Below, piece by piece: positions 34,726-46,540 of a DNA stretch of 64,000 nucleotides. Source of the DNA: Diphasiastrum complanatum (taxonomy: Eukaryota; Streptophyta; Lycopodiopsida; Lycopodiales; Lycopodiaceae); NCBI GenBank assembly GCA_029204225.1, contig CM055095.1, positions 40,664,141-40,728,140 on the forward strand. The letters are read 5' to 3'. The position numbers and the translations under genes are program-made. The notes under the pieces were generated by a model, which saw only the letters and a list, made by a program, of their open reading frames with translations, was not told the origin of the DNA and did not search any database. Position 1 is the first letter of the stretch. The number at the start of each line of letters is the position of its first letter.

Positions 34726-35387
34726 TGTTGATAGGAATAAATTTGGCATAGATGGCAAATTATGCATTTCCACTTGTAATGCCACTATTGAGCCAAAATA
34801 GAGTAAGAGGCTAAACATGTGCCAATTAGAGTGTAGACAAGTGTAAAGCTTTTGTTTGATGAATTCCAAGAGGTCCAATAGGATTTAGAGGTGGAACCTT
34901 GTGAGGTCCAATAGAAAATTGAGGTGTGCTTGAATATAGTCCAATAGAATTAAGAGGTGCATGGATCAATGGTCCAATAGGATCAAGAGGTGACAAAGTA
35001 TGGTCCAATCATAGTTAAGCATAGTGGTAGCTCGTGGATCTACTAGTATCATTGTACTCCTCATTTTGGATCTAATTGATTTGGTGATTTCATGGATTTT
35101 GTGAGTTATTGAATTTCTAGCTTTCTCTCTCTACCCGAGCGCTCATGATGTTTTTTCTCTCTCTACCCGAGGAGAGCAGCTTGTTTTTACTTAGATTATT
35201 TTTTTTTAATACTTCCCACACGTGTGAGTGAGAGTTGGAAGTGATTGAATGCATGTAGTAGTGTGTTTTTGCCATAGAATCAAAGATAGATCTTGAATCT
35301 CAATCTAGTCTTGATCTTGGTGCATCTACACACCTTAGGAGATCACAAGTACATGTAGTGGACAATCCACACGTGTGAAATTCAACA
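34726..35387 (+). mobile_element. 3' LTR of copia family C, 662 bp
   Basis: Starts TGTTGATAGG and ends TTCAACA, giving a TGTTGA/TCAACA terminal inverted repeat. Its reverse-oriented twin at 4628-5287 is 660 bp and nearly identical, which confirms both ends. The preceding CATCTAGGTGTAGGA is a weak polypurine tract. It abuts minus-strand copia RT at 35392, so it was inserted into, or recombined with, that element. Confidence 0.9.
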
Positions 35388-35391
35388 TTGT

Positions 35392-37660
35392 CTTGGCCTC
35401 TTTTATCAAATCAGTACTGTTGCTGAAAAGCAATGTATCATCCACGTATAAAGTGATAATGATAAAAGACTGCTACACTACTTTGAAGTAAACATTTGAA
35501 TCTGAAGAGCTAGGTGTGTAGCCGTGATCAATAAGGAAAGTATTGATCCTTTGAAACCATGCTCGAGCAGATTGCTTCAAGCCATAAAGTGCCTTATGGA
35601 GTTTACACACATGATTATGTTTACTCTTGATATTATAACCTTCGGGTTGCACCATGTAAATATCTTCTTCGATAACTCCATCGAGATATGTTGTCTGTAC
35701 ATCCATTTGATGTATTTCCAAATCTGCTACAGCGGCAAATGATAGCAAAAGTCGAATAGAAGAATGCTTGATTACTGGACTGAAAGTTTTAGTGTAATCG
35801 ACGTTGTATACCTGAGAAAATCCTCTGGCAACAAGTCATGCTTTTCTTCTGTTGATGCTTCCATCTGCATTGTACTTGACTTTGAGAATCCATTTGCAAT
35901 CAACTGCGTTTCTGTTGGCAGGTAATTCGACAATTGTCCATGTCTGGTTCTTGATAAGAGATGAATACTCTTTATCCATAGCTTCTTTCCAGAGATCTGA
36001 ATCAGGTTGACTGAGTGCCTTTTGGACAGACGTCGGTTCCTAAACAAGGTAGGCTGCAGACTCATCGATATACCGGTTAGGTGGTTTGCTAGTTCTTGAA
36101 GATCTTCTAGGTAATAGAGGAAGTTGATCATCATACTGTAGTTGCTGACCTACAACATCATCATCATCTGATCCGCCATTGATTTGTTGTTCGTCAAAAA
36201 TAGAAGAGCTTGGACCTTCATTGAGAATAGTCAACTGAGGAACTAGGAAGTTCAATGCATCAGGCGCATCTGATAGGTCGGCTACATAGGGACTGCCCTT
36301 TTCTTTGAGGTCTTGAAACTGATCTTCAATGAAGATGACATCTCGGCTAGTGAATATCTTTGACTCGATGGGATCGAACAACTTGTAGGCTTGATCTGAA
36401 GTAGTGTAGCTGATGAAAACACATTTGATACTTTGAAAGTCGAGCTTTTTCCTGAGATCAGGAGGTATCTGTGCAAAAGCAGTACATCCAAAGACTCTTA
36501 AGTTTGATAAAGAAGGTTTGGTACATGTCCAAAGTTTGAATGGTGTTTTGTCTGAGAGACCTTTAGTAGGACATCTATTCTGAATATAGGTAGTTGAAAT
36601 AGCTTCAGCCCAGAAGGACTTCGGAAGTGTCGCATGTATAACATGCACTTTCCCGATTCAACTAAGGTTTTGTTCTTTCTCTTAGAAAGACCATTTGACT
36701 GAGGCGAATAGGAGGTGATGTATTGTTGTTCAATGTCATTGTTAAGGCAATACTCCTTAAATTTGGTGGAGATGTATTCTCCCTCATTATCTGACCTCAG
36801 TGCTTTGATTCGTTTGCCAATTTGATTCTCAGCATGCTCTTTGAATTGTCCGAATTTGATGAAAGCCTCTGAAATTTGTTTAATAAAATAAACAACTGTT
36901 CTTTTGGAGAATTCGTCAATAAAGGTAATGAAATATTTTGCATCTAGAAATGAAGGAGTTTGCATAGGTCCACATATATCTGTATGAACAACATCTAACA
37001 GACCTTTTGCTGCATGCTTATGGTTTGATCTAAAAGGAATCCTAGCCTGCTTTCCAAAGATGCAGCTATGATAGACAGGGAGATCAACCTTACCAGAAGG
37101 ATAGTCGAGATCACGAACCATGGATTGTCTGGACATGTTCAAAATAGATGCATGATTCAAGTGTCCTAAGCAATGATGCCATAGTAATGCTTTATTGAAT
37201 AGAACAGAGGTTTTCAAGGCTTGACTAGACTCAAAATAACAGTGTGCCAATCTATATAAGTAACTTTGTCTCTTGCCGAGTGCAAGGATCTTATTACTCC
37301 TATCAATAATTTTGCATTGATCAGTTTCAAATTCTACCTTATGACCTAAATCTGTAATTCTACTTATTGATAACAGATTTGTAGAGAGTTTAGGAACATA
37401 TAAGACCTTTGATAGTAATTTGAATTGATCATGCTGGAATTGCAATCTTACAGTATCTTCACCTTCAATAGTGTGAGTACTATTGTCACCAAGATGAACA
37501 AATTTTTTCATGATGTAAGGCATGTAGGAGTTGAGGATCTCACGTTGATTGGTCATGTATTGCGTTGCTCCAGAATCAAGAAACCATGAATCATCCAAAA
37601 ATGTGTGTAGTGGGTTTCTTTCCTTGCCTATCCTCAACCCAAGATCTAATCAATCTAGCA
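35392..37660 (-). pseudogene. Copia family A pol (protease to RT)
   Basis: Minus strand. Protease DDSWFLDSGATQYM (about 37600-37560); pre-integrase LWHHCLGHLNHASILNMS and CIFGKQARIPF; integrase VVHTDICGPM, ITFIDEFSKR, ALRSDNEGEYIS and SPQSNGLSKRKN, where the catalytic Glu of the usual xERKN is Lys. A frame change near 36640 gives FWAEAISTTYIQNRCPT and the integrase tail. RT: IHQMDVQTTYLDGVIEEDIYM, HKALYGLKQSARAW, then TAG at about 35471 followed by IIITLYVDDTLL to 35392. Dead. Gag is missing; upstream sequence is repeat B. Confidence 0.9.
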
Positions 37661-37716
37661 TTGAGGAGATGAAGTTAGTTGTCACGCGTGGATTCGTTCC
37701 CATGAGAGCGATATCA

Positions 37717-38355
37717 TAGTTCAGATTTCAACATGAATGGAAGATTCACATCTAACTCTACCATCCACTAACCCTAAGCATTAACACTACATCCATTAGC
37801 ACCTAGATCCACAATGAAGATAGCTTACTCTTTCTCTCTCTCCCTTTCTCTCTCATAAAAAGTATAAAAACATGCAATCTTAATAACAATCAGATCCAAC
37901 AATTAGCAAAACACAATAAAAAAATGAGAGATGGAGGAAAAGTGATAGAGAGCAAGGACATTTGTAAATCCATTTCACAAGAGATCCAATCTGCTTTATT
38001 GAAATGAAGATATGAACATGTGTAGCAAACTCGAGTTGGTCTCTTTTTATAGTAGAGAGGAGGACCCTGGCCTCTGAAGCCTATTGGTCCGTTTTTGCCT
38101 CCCTAACTGTTCAAATTTTAAAAAGAGTGGGAACTCGTTCAAATTGGAGGAAAACCCAACTTTATTCTCTAACTTGACATTTAGGCCCCATGACATTAAA
38201 AGTCCCGCAAAAAGGCCTAAAGTCCTTTTATTAACTTTCTAATTAATCAGATCTCTATGTGATCATCAGGTTGGATTTACACACGCAGGGTGCCAAATCC
38301 CTTTCACTTATTAACTAGCGTTAGGATTGCCTTGGGATCTACAAACCCTCCAACA
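37717..38355 (-). repeat. Repeat B, copy 2 (probable LTR)
   Basis: 37890-38355 matches 1-465 almost base for base and shares its TGTTGGAGGG terminus (minus strand). The other boundary is uncertain: a TGATATCGCTCTCATGG sequence at about 37716-37700 on the minus strand vaguely resembles a degenerate primer-binding site, which would put the inner LTR end near 37717. Downstream on the minus strand the family A-like pol begins directly, without gag. Confidence 0.55.
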
Positions 38356-38930
38356 ATATCCTCCACCAAAACTGGTGGCGGTCCCATGACACCTACGAAA
38401 TGAAGTTACTATGGGCTTTTATTTGCTTCACGTCAAATCTTTATTAAATGATACTGCACCTTCTCCATGAAATCGAGTCGAGTAGTGTTGAAATCTAGAT
38501 TGTGCGACAAAAAACAATGGTGGGCTCCGACGATCCACTTTTTGGCTAATGAGTGTATAGCATTTAAAATCTTTGGGCATATCATGCTGGACTACATCTG
38601 CTTGTTCTTTGTCAAAAGGACTTGTCTAGGATCTTCATATAGCCTTCTTAGTAGGAATTGATCATGGAGGTGATGACTTCTAAGAGGATAAACTCTTCTT
38701 CGAAGGTGAAGACTTCCTAGACGATGATGTCTTGGTAGAACTCTGACTTGTAGAATCATCCTTGACTTTTCCTTTGCCTTTATCTAGTAAGGGTGGCACA
38801 TTCTTTGAATCAATCTTTTGAGGAGGATTTTCCCATTTCAGGACCGTATTATAATGTTGCTTGGCTTGTTTCTTGATCTATGTGAGAACGTTGCGATTAA
38901 ACATGAGGTCCAAAACATGCTATTTACATT
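38356..38930. other. Unassigned; basic Ser/Lys-rich scrap on minus strand
   Basis: Minus strand 38900-38680 reads KENPPQK-like and KGKGKVKDDSTSQSSTKTSS with stops, perhaps a retroelement gag tail. A short palindrome CCACCAAAACTGGTGG lies at about 38362-38377. Nothing else recognisable. Confidence 0.3.
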
Positions 38931-38989
38931 AGCTCAATTGTGACTCAACTCAAAACTTTTTCCAACTTTTTTTTCTAATAGCTTCAGAA

Positions 38990-39255
38990 GTCGACCAAAC
39001 CAAGTCCTATGCTTCCAGTCTCGATCGAGCCGAGTCTCAGTCCTTGTGTTAGATCTCGACCGAGTCCTCTGCTTCCAGTCTTGACCGAGCCGAGTCTCAG
39101 TCCTTGTGTCGAACGAGTCCTCTACTCCTAGTCTCAACCGAGCCAAGCTTCAGATCCTTCAGTTTGATCTCGACCGAGAGCCTCAGTCATCTGCTTCCAG
39201 CCTCAACCGAGCCAACCCTCATACCTTTGTATCCTCTATGGATCGAGCTGAGTCT
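38990..39255. repeat. Degenerate minisatellite, unit about 60 bp
   Basis: Four to five imperfect units of the type CTGCTTCCAGTCT(C/T)GA(C/T)CGAGCC followed by GAGTCTCAGTCCTTGTGT and a TCGACCGAG phrase. The CGAGC/TCGACCGAG core recalls the repeats at 15.8-17.1 kb. Confidence 0.7.
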
Positions 39256-39282
39256 ACAACAGAACGATCAATATAACAAAAC

Positions 39283-40080
39283 ATGTCATCACATAACTCT
39301 TCCGGTTCTGATGATCCTGATTTCGAAAAAATTGTGATAAGCATGGGCACTCTCGATATCCCTGAGATGAACACTTGGTACTAGGAAGCACATCAGTTCT
39401 TGAAACAAATCGAGTTCCAGTTCCCTCCTATGACTAGATATCAGAGCCCATCCATCCTGCATATTGCTTATGTCTCTTACAACCACAATGACAGATCTTT
39501 TCGATTTATATTACCTCCTAACGTGACCATGATTTATATCATCCCTATTGTTGGAGCTGAACTCCACACTTTTGGCTTCCCTAGAGGACCAAACATGGTC
39601 AGTAGAACACTCCAAAAGATAGAATCCACAACATACTACAAGTTCATAGATCCTTCAGTGGATAAGTGGAAGAACAAAGATGGCTACCACGTTGACGCAA
39701 TCAATGATAAACCCTTAGTTGCTGCATGTGCCTATCTGAAAAAGTACACACAACATTACAGGTCCAAGATTCTGTGTATCCCGATGATGCTCTTTCACAT
39801 GATGGCAGATTCCAGGCTACATAGTCAGAACTTATGACTCGGCTCAATTTGCTTCAAACTACCTTCATGAATGTTTCAAGAACAAACAACCCTCCACTCT
39901 ACTAAGCTATCTTCTGACGGATGTTACACTGCAGCAGCTGAGCCATCGACCAAAGATCCGAGACCTGTTGATGCTAGCTGATAAAGCTTGGGAGTCTCCA
40001 GCAGCTCCAACCAAGAAGACAAAGTCTCTATCCCAACATACGGCCACAGACCCAACACAAGCAGCTTCTTAGAAGAGGAA
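39283..40080 (+). pseudogene. Unclassified decayed reading frame, about 265 codons
   Basis: ATG 39283 begins MSSHNSSGSDDPDFEKIVIS. A TAG falls after 33 codons; then open through FQFPPMTRYQSPSILHIAY and AYLKKYTQHYRSKILCI to 39835. In a shifted frame it continues YDSAQFASNYLHECFKN and LLTDVTLQQLSHRPKIRDLL to a stop at 40070. A Lys/Ser/Gln-rich tail in yet other frames reaches about 40480. The layout (globular part, then basic tail) resembles a retroelement gag, but I recognise no motif. It sits between repeat-rich DNA and a copia fragment. Confidence 0.4.
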
Positions 40081-40639
40081 GAGCTCCTCCTCTCAACAAG
40101 GGCCAACTATAAAGCATCAGAAGACTGGCCTAACAAAGCTGCCACTAATAATGACACCCACGTCCTCTGCATCATAGACGAGGGATCCTTCTGCTCACAA
40201 AGAAGACGACACCACCCTGGCCCAACAACCACATACACGCGAAGCCAGGAAAAGAATTAAAATGCAAGCGAGGCGACAAGCTGAACATCAGATGAAACAG
40301 AGTCTAACGGGACAGAGTTAGAAGGAAAACAACTTGTACGAAAATCCAGAGCCAAGAAAGCGGCCTCACAATCTCCATCTAGGTCAGATGGCTCACAAGC
40401 AACAAGCTCCTCACAACACACATGACATCCCAACAGGAGTCCTCACCAGCTCATGTCGTGGATACTACAGTCACATCCATAGCTGTTGACACATCAGTTG
40501 TGGACTCCCGAGTCATTCCACGAGATTTAGTTGCAACTCCACTGCCCACCACCTTGTTGTTCGCAAAGCTCCTTGCTAGTATTTATTGACTTTTCTTCAG
40601 TCTCATCCACCCAGGGCCAAAGTGCTTCTCCTCTTAGAT

Positions 40640-42093
40640 TAAGCAAAGTCTTCACCTTCCATGCTAGGTATTTTGAACCATCTACATGAAGTACTATGCA
40701 AATCTTTGATTAAATCCTAATAGTGCCATTGGTGGAATCACACCCTTTGAAGCTTTGTATAGCAAAAAGCCAAATCTAAAAGATTTGAAAGTTTTTGGAT
40801 GTATTTGTTATGTCCACATTCCTTTAGAAGTAAGAAAGAAAGAAGATGCTACTTCATTTAAATTCATTTTTTTGGTTATAGTGAATGTAGCAAGGGATAT
40901 AGGATTTATGATACTATCTCTAAGAAAGTTAAAGTAAGTAGAGATGTTCTCTTTGATGAATCTCACAATGATAAAGTGAATGAGAGCTCATCTAACTCTC
41001 ATGTTGTCAAAGATCTTGAAAAGATCGAGGAAGAGCTTCAAGATGATGAATACTTTGAGGATCTATCTCAATATCCGAGAAGGCCAAGTAGATATCTACA
41101 AGGCACAAGGCCAAGCCATCAAGGCTCACCTATATTGAGAAGGGCAAGCAAAGGGGTGATTATCATCTTATCACTTCCTACACTTTCTTGACTACTATGC
41201 TTGAAGAACCATCTTGTTTTGAAGATGCTATTAAGTCACAATGAAAGATGCTATGCAAGTTGAGTTTGATGCACTAATGGAAAATCAAACTTGGGACTTG
41301 TAAATCTTTCACATGGAAAGAAGCCACTTTCTTGTAAGTGGATTTATAGATTGAAGTACAATCAAGATGGATCCATTATTAAGTACAAAGCAAGGATTGT
41401 AGCAAAAGGTTTCTTGCAAAATAATGGCATAGATTATGATGAACCCTTTTCTCCTGTTGCTAAGCTTGTCACCATAAGATTGATCATTTGTCTTGCTATT
41501 TCTTTCAAATCGGAGCTTTTCCACCTTGATGTGACTAATGCTTGCCTAAATGGATTCTTGGAAGAAGAGATCTACATTTTTCAACCCGAGGGCTTCATCA
41601 AGGAAGGGGATGAAGACAAAGTTTGCTTCTTGAAGAAGTCTTTATGGACTCAAGCAAGCACCTAGAGCTCTAGGTTGCATCACTATCTCTATTCTATTGG
41701 TTTTGTGATAAGCTCTTATGAGCCTTCATTGTATGTCAAATGCAATGATGGCAAGATCATTATTTTGGTTTTGTGTGTTGATGACATTATTTTCACAGGT
41801 AATGATCTTAAGGGCATAAGAGATGTCAAGATGGCATTGTCTAGTGAATACAAGATGGTAGATCTAGGACTTCTTAAGTTCAGACTTGGTATAGAAGTCT
41901 CTAGAAGCAATGATTTTACTTTCATTTGTTAATCAAAGTATGCTACTTACATCTTAGAAAAGTTTGGAATGAAAGATTGTAAAGAAATTGAAACTCCTAT
42001 GGAGCAAGTTGTGAAAGTTTCTATTGATGGTGATGAAACATCCTTTGAGGACATCACACTCAATAGAAAACTTATTGGCTCCTTGATCTATTT
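40640..42093 (+). pseudogene. Copia family C-like pol fragment
   Basis: 40755-40930: integrase tail (LKVFGCICYVHIPLEVRKKE). 40970-41230: low-complexity linker. 41291-41665: RT fingers/palm with CKWIYRLKYNQDGSIIKYKA, HLDVTNACLNGFLEEEIY and a frameshifted LYGLKQAPRA. 41675-41932: SSYEPSLYVKC and the catalytic VDD within LCVDDIIFTGND (Tyr replaced by Cys). 41969-42093: ETPMEQVVK and DITLNRKLIGSLIYF. The frame is then interrupted by the LTR of element D at 42094. The downstream RNase H of this copy was not found beyond element D. Confidence 0.88.
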
Positions 42094-42285
42094 TGTTGGA
42101 AATGGTGAACTCATGCAACCATTCCCTGGCATTTCCCAAAGTGACCGACAAAGCAGCCATTCTCAAAAGGGCCGACATATCAGCACTCGTTGACATATCA
42201 AACCCCCTACCAAAAGTTGAAGTGCCAAAAAAGATTATCGAGCATGGCCGACATATCGACCTCCCAACGACGGGCATCCGATTCA
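42094..42285 (+). mobile_element. 5' LTR of copia D, truncated
   Basis: Begins TGTTGGAAATGGTGAAC, identical in start to the 3' LTR at 46140, and matches it for about 185 bp (CCGACATATCAGCACTCG, AAGATTATCGAGCATGG). The remainder of the LTR and the primer-binding site are deleted. The five bases before it are TATTT. Confidence 0.88.
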
Positions 42286-45200
42286 TTGGAAAGGTAAGTC
42301 AGATGATGAGGACATCTGGGAGAAAGAAGACCGGTTTTTTTTTGCCACGTGGATGTCAAATTTCGACGGCTTGGCCATGTGGACTTCGGATTTGAATCGT
42401 TTCTTACATAAATGAAGAAATCCTCATGTAGATTGAAGACTGTGAGTGTAGCCATGAAGCGTGGAGAAGGCTAAAGCATAAGTACGAAGTGAGCACTGCC
42501 GCATCAATGATGCACCTACACAATTAGCTACAAAGATTGCGATGGGATGGCAATTACTTGGATCAGCATATTGAGAAGATCAAAATGATCTTCGCTCAAC
42601 TATCAGCATCTGGACAGGAGCATCAGATCCCAATGCCACAGCAGCTAATGTACTTCATGAAATCTCTACCTTCTTCTTATCAGCCTCTGCGGATGCTTAT
42701 CCTAAGCTTACTAAAGATAAAATTCGACAGAGCAGTCAGCCTTGTTGCAGATGAAAGACTGATGAGAGATGAAGGAGAGACAAGCAACGACCAGGAGAAG
42801 GCCCTTTTTAGAAAGGGAAAGAAGAAATACAAAAACAAGCCCAGATTTGACAAGGCTCAATCAAGGCCATCGACAAGAGGCAACAACAACAACAAAGACA
42901 CTTCTTCTTGTGATCACTATAACAAACCGGGACACTCAGCCGACAGATGATAGTTCAACCTGACAATCCCTTTCATGCACTGCAAGAAGAAAGGTCATTC
43001 AGCATATGAATACCGATACAACCCAAAGCGGAAGAACAAAGGAGAAAAAGCAAATGTTGCAGAGTCATCAAAGGATGCAGATAAGGGCAACAATGCAAAG
43101 GATGCAGATAAGGGCAACAATGTATTCACAATCATTGATGAAGCATCAACAAGCTACACTGAGCATGACTATCATATAGTCATCGACTCATGATCTACGT
43201 CATACATAACCTGCAAAAAAAATGTCTTGATCAATTTCAAGACACTCCACAATGCAAGAGCAATGATACTAGGTGATGGAAGTAGACACGATGTGGAAGG
43301 CATCGGGACTCTACATCTATGTACATTGTCCGGATATACAAAACTGCAAGGAGCACTTTATGTGCCAACGCTCAGAAGAGACTTGCTCTCTGTGTCGAGG
43401 ATCGTCGATCTTGGTGCATGGGTCCTGTTTGACGGGAACGTATGCCGAATAATCGAGCAAAAATCAAGCAAGTTGCTGACTGTCGGATCAAGACAAGAAA
43501 ATCTTTACCAAACGGAGATCATTAGCAGACATGATAGCATATTAAATGCATCAAAAAATGAAGATCATCTCTGGCACAGAAGAATGTATCTTCAAAATAT
43601 GAGAAGTTTGTACGACATGAGCAGAAAAGAGATTGTCACAGGTCTGAAAATAACAAGACCTGACACCAACTTTTGTGAAGCCTGTCAGAAAGGCAAACAA
43701 CATTGAAGTCCATGTGTGCATGAAGGAAGAAGAGCCAAGGACATTCTTGAGTTCATTCACTCATATGTGTGCAGACCGATGAAAGTCAACTCACTCTCAA
43801 GATCGTGACACTTCGTCACTTTCATTGATGATTGTAGCCGGATGACAACAATATATTACATAAAAAATCAGAAGTGTTTGATGCCTTCAAGAAGTTCGTG
43901 GCATTTGCTGAAAGACACACCTCCAAGAAAGTGCAAATTATCAGGTCCGACAGTGGAGGTGAATACAAAAGCAAGGAGTTCTCAAACTTTTGCCAAGAAC
44001 AAGGAATCGAGCATCAATTCACACCTGCTTATACACCACAGTACAATGGTGTAGCAGAAAGAAAAAATAGGATGCTTGTCGAAGGAGCCAGATGCATGAT
44101 GGCACAGGCTCAGTTTCAAGCCAATTTTGGGCGGAGACAATTGCTGTAGCTGTGTACCTGTAGAACAGATCGACAACGACAACTCTAGAAGACAAAACGT
44201 CGTATGAAATGTGGACAGGTGAAAAGCCCGATCTATCGTATGTACGTGTGTTCGGATGTGCAACATATATGCACATACCAAAAGAAAAAAGGAGTAAGTT
44301 GGACGAAAAGTCTGAGCTGACAATCATGGTTGGATACTCGAACGGATCACAAATCTACCGACTCTAGAACCCAACCTGAAAGAAAGTGGTGTTGAGCAGA
44401 GATGTGAGGTTTGATGAGTCGACCTTTCTTGAAACCAAGGAAGCTAAGGGTTATGAAATCTTCACACTGCTGCCAATTCATGAGGGCGATCAAAGACAGA
44501 CATCGACACAGAATGTCGAGCCACAAACTCCAGAGCAGGAAGGTGAAGACCAACTAGATGAAGAAGACAAAAAAGACAAAACAGACCAGCAGTGACAAGT
44601 CGGACCAAGGAGGTCAACAAGAATGAGAATACAGCCTAAACGATACATCGACAACCTGTAGTGGAGTGAAGATACAAATGTCAAATATTGCAGCTTTATT
44701 GAAGAGCCAACAATATATCGAGAGGTTGTCCAGGGTCCAGAAGGAGAATCTTGGAAGCAAGCAATGTCGGAGGTGATGGAATCGATGAGGTTGAATCAAG
44801 CATGGACACTTGAGCCACTACCCGAAGGAAAGAAGACTGCCGACTGCAAATGGGTATACAAAAGAAAGATAAGGTCAGATGAAAATGTCGGACGCTACAA
44901 AGCCAGACTTGTCGCCAAGGGCGACACATAGAGGTATGGTGTTGATTATTTTGACACATATTCACCAATGGTCAAAATGGCGAGCATTCGACTATTTCTC
45001 ATCTATGCAACAAAATACGATCTGGAAGTGCATCAGATCGATATCAAACAACCTTTCTCCATGGAGAATGATTTACTCCTACAACACTCGACTGTAATGT
45101 ATACATTAAAAGTATAGAAGTAAGTTTGTGATTCTGACAATCTTTGTAGATGACTCTTTAATGATAGGAAATTGTCTGACATTAATCAACAATACAAAGA

Positions 45201-46139
45201 GTCAAATATCTGCAAGCTATGAAATCACAGATTTAGGAGAAGCGATGAAATGTCTGGGGCTGAAAATCAAAATAGATTGAACAAGAAAGCTCATGCACCT
45301 GAATCAATCAAAGTATGTAGAAAAAATATTGAAGCAGTACCAAACGTTTGACTACAAAGAAAAAGCCACACCAATGATAGCTAGAGCCAGATTGTTGAAG
45401 CAAGACTATCCAAGGACAGAAGAAGAAAGACATAAGATGGAAGGTATACAATACCAAAACCTGATTGGTAGTCGGATGTACCTTACAATATGTACCATAC
45501 CCGACTTGGCCTTCTCTGTCTATCCATTGAGTCAATTCTCTTCTAACCCTGGCATGGCACATTGGGTAATGGCAAAATGCATATTGCAATATCTAAATGG
45601 CACTCAAAATATGGGATTGACCTACAAAGTCGAAGAAGAATTCAAGCTGCAACACTATAGTGATGCAAGTTGGGTGAGCTGCAAAGATGACAACAAGTCT
45701 GTAACAAGTGGCTGTTCGATTGCATGCTGAGCAACAATAAATTGGATCTGCAAGAAGCAGACACTGGTAGCTCAATCCTCTTGCGAAGCCGAATATGTGG
45801 TAGCATCAAAGATGGCAAATGAGGTTATATGGTTGCAGATGATGCTAGAAGCAAGTGGCATATAACATAGAGAAGCATGCACCATGATGATGGATTCTCA
45901 AAGTGCCATATATCTAGCCCAAGATCCAATCTTCCATTCGAAGACCAAGCGCATACCTATGAAGTACCATCATAATCGAGACCTGATCTCAAAAGGAGAG
46001 CTCTTGTTAAATACATAAAATCAGAAGACATGATTGCAGACCTGTTGACCAAGCCGCTGGACAAACCACTATTTATAAAACACAGAAAATCAATGGAAAT
46101 TGGATAAACGAAAAGAAGGTTGCATCGTTCAAGAGGGAG
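42286..46139 (+). pseudogene. Copia D gag-pol
   Basis: Gag: AWRRLKHKYEVSTAASMMHL (about 42455), QIPMPQQLMYFMKSLPSSY, and a damaged zinc knuckle CDHYNKPGHSADR lacking the second Cys. Pre-integrase and integrase (42975-44150): FCEACQKGKQH, FVTFIDDCSRM, IRSDSGGEYKSKEF and NGVAERKNRM; the His-Leu-Gly-His motif is corrupted. RT: KTADCKWVYKRKIRSDENVG and RYKARLVAKGDT; a piece around 45055-45110 is deleted; catalytic FVDDSLMIGN near 45145. RNase H: HYSDASWVSCKDDNKS, SSCEAEYVVAS, DMIADLLTKPLDK to 46107. Many stops. The polypurine tract AAGAGGGAG is at 46131-46139. Diverged from families A and C. Confidence 0.9.
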
Positions 46140-46540
46140 TGTTGGAAATGGTGAACTCATGCAACCATTCCCTATCCCAAAGTGACCGACAAAGCAGGCA
46201 TTCTCGAAAGGGCCGACATATCAGCACTCGCCGACATATTGGACCCCCTACCAAAAGTTGAAGTGCCGAAAAAGATTATCGAGCATGGCCAACATATTGA
46301 CCTCCCAACGACGGGTGTAAAGCTATCAAGCTGCCACGCTCGTCCACCAAAAGGCAACGTTACTAGAGAGACAATTAACTAGAAATTTAGCATTAAGTTG
46401 TTTTGTAATTCTCCTAAAAGCTATCTTGTAAACTCCACATAGTGGATAACATAAAAATATAGATTAAACACACAAAAAAGCGTGAGAGTACATGTGTGCA
46501 GACAAAGAATAGAGCTGTGCATGAAAGTCTGCCAACGAAC
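46140..46540 (+). mobile_element. 3' LTR of copia D (end approximate)
   Basis: TGTTGGAAATGG follows the polypurine tract directly. About 185 bp match the truncated 5' LTR; the rest has no second copy to define its end, and the expected TATTT target repeat is not seen. The end is placed near 46540 by composition only. The host copia sequence does not resume afterwards, so the 3' flank was rearranged. Confidence 0.7.
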
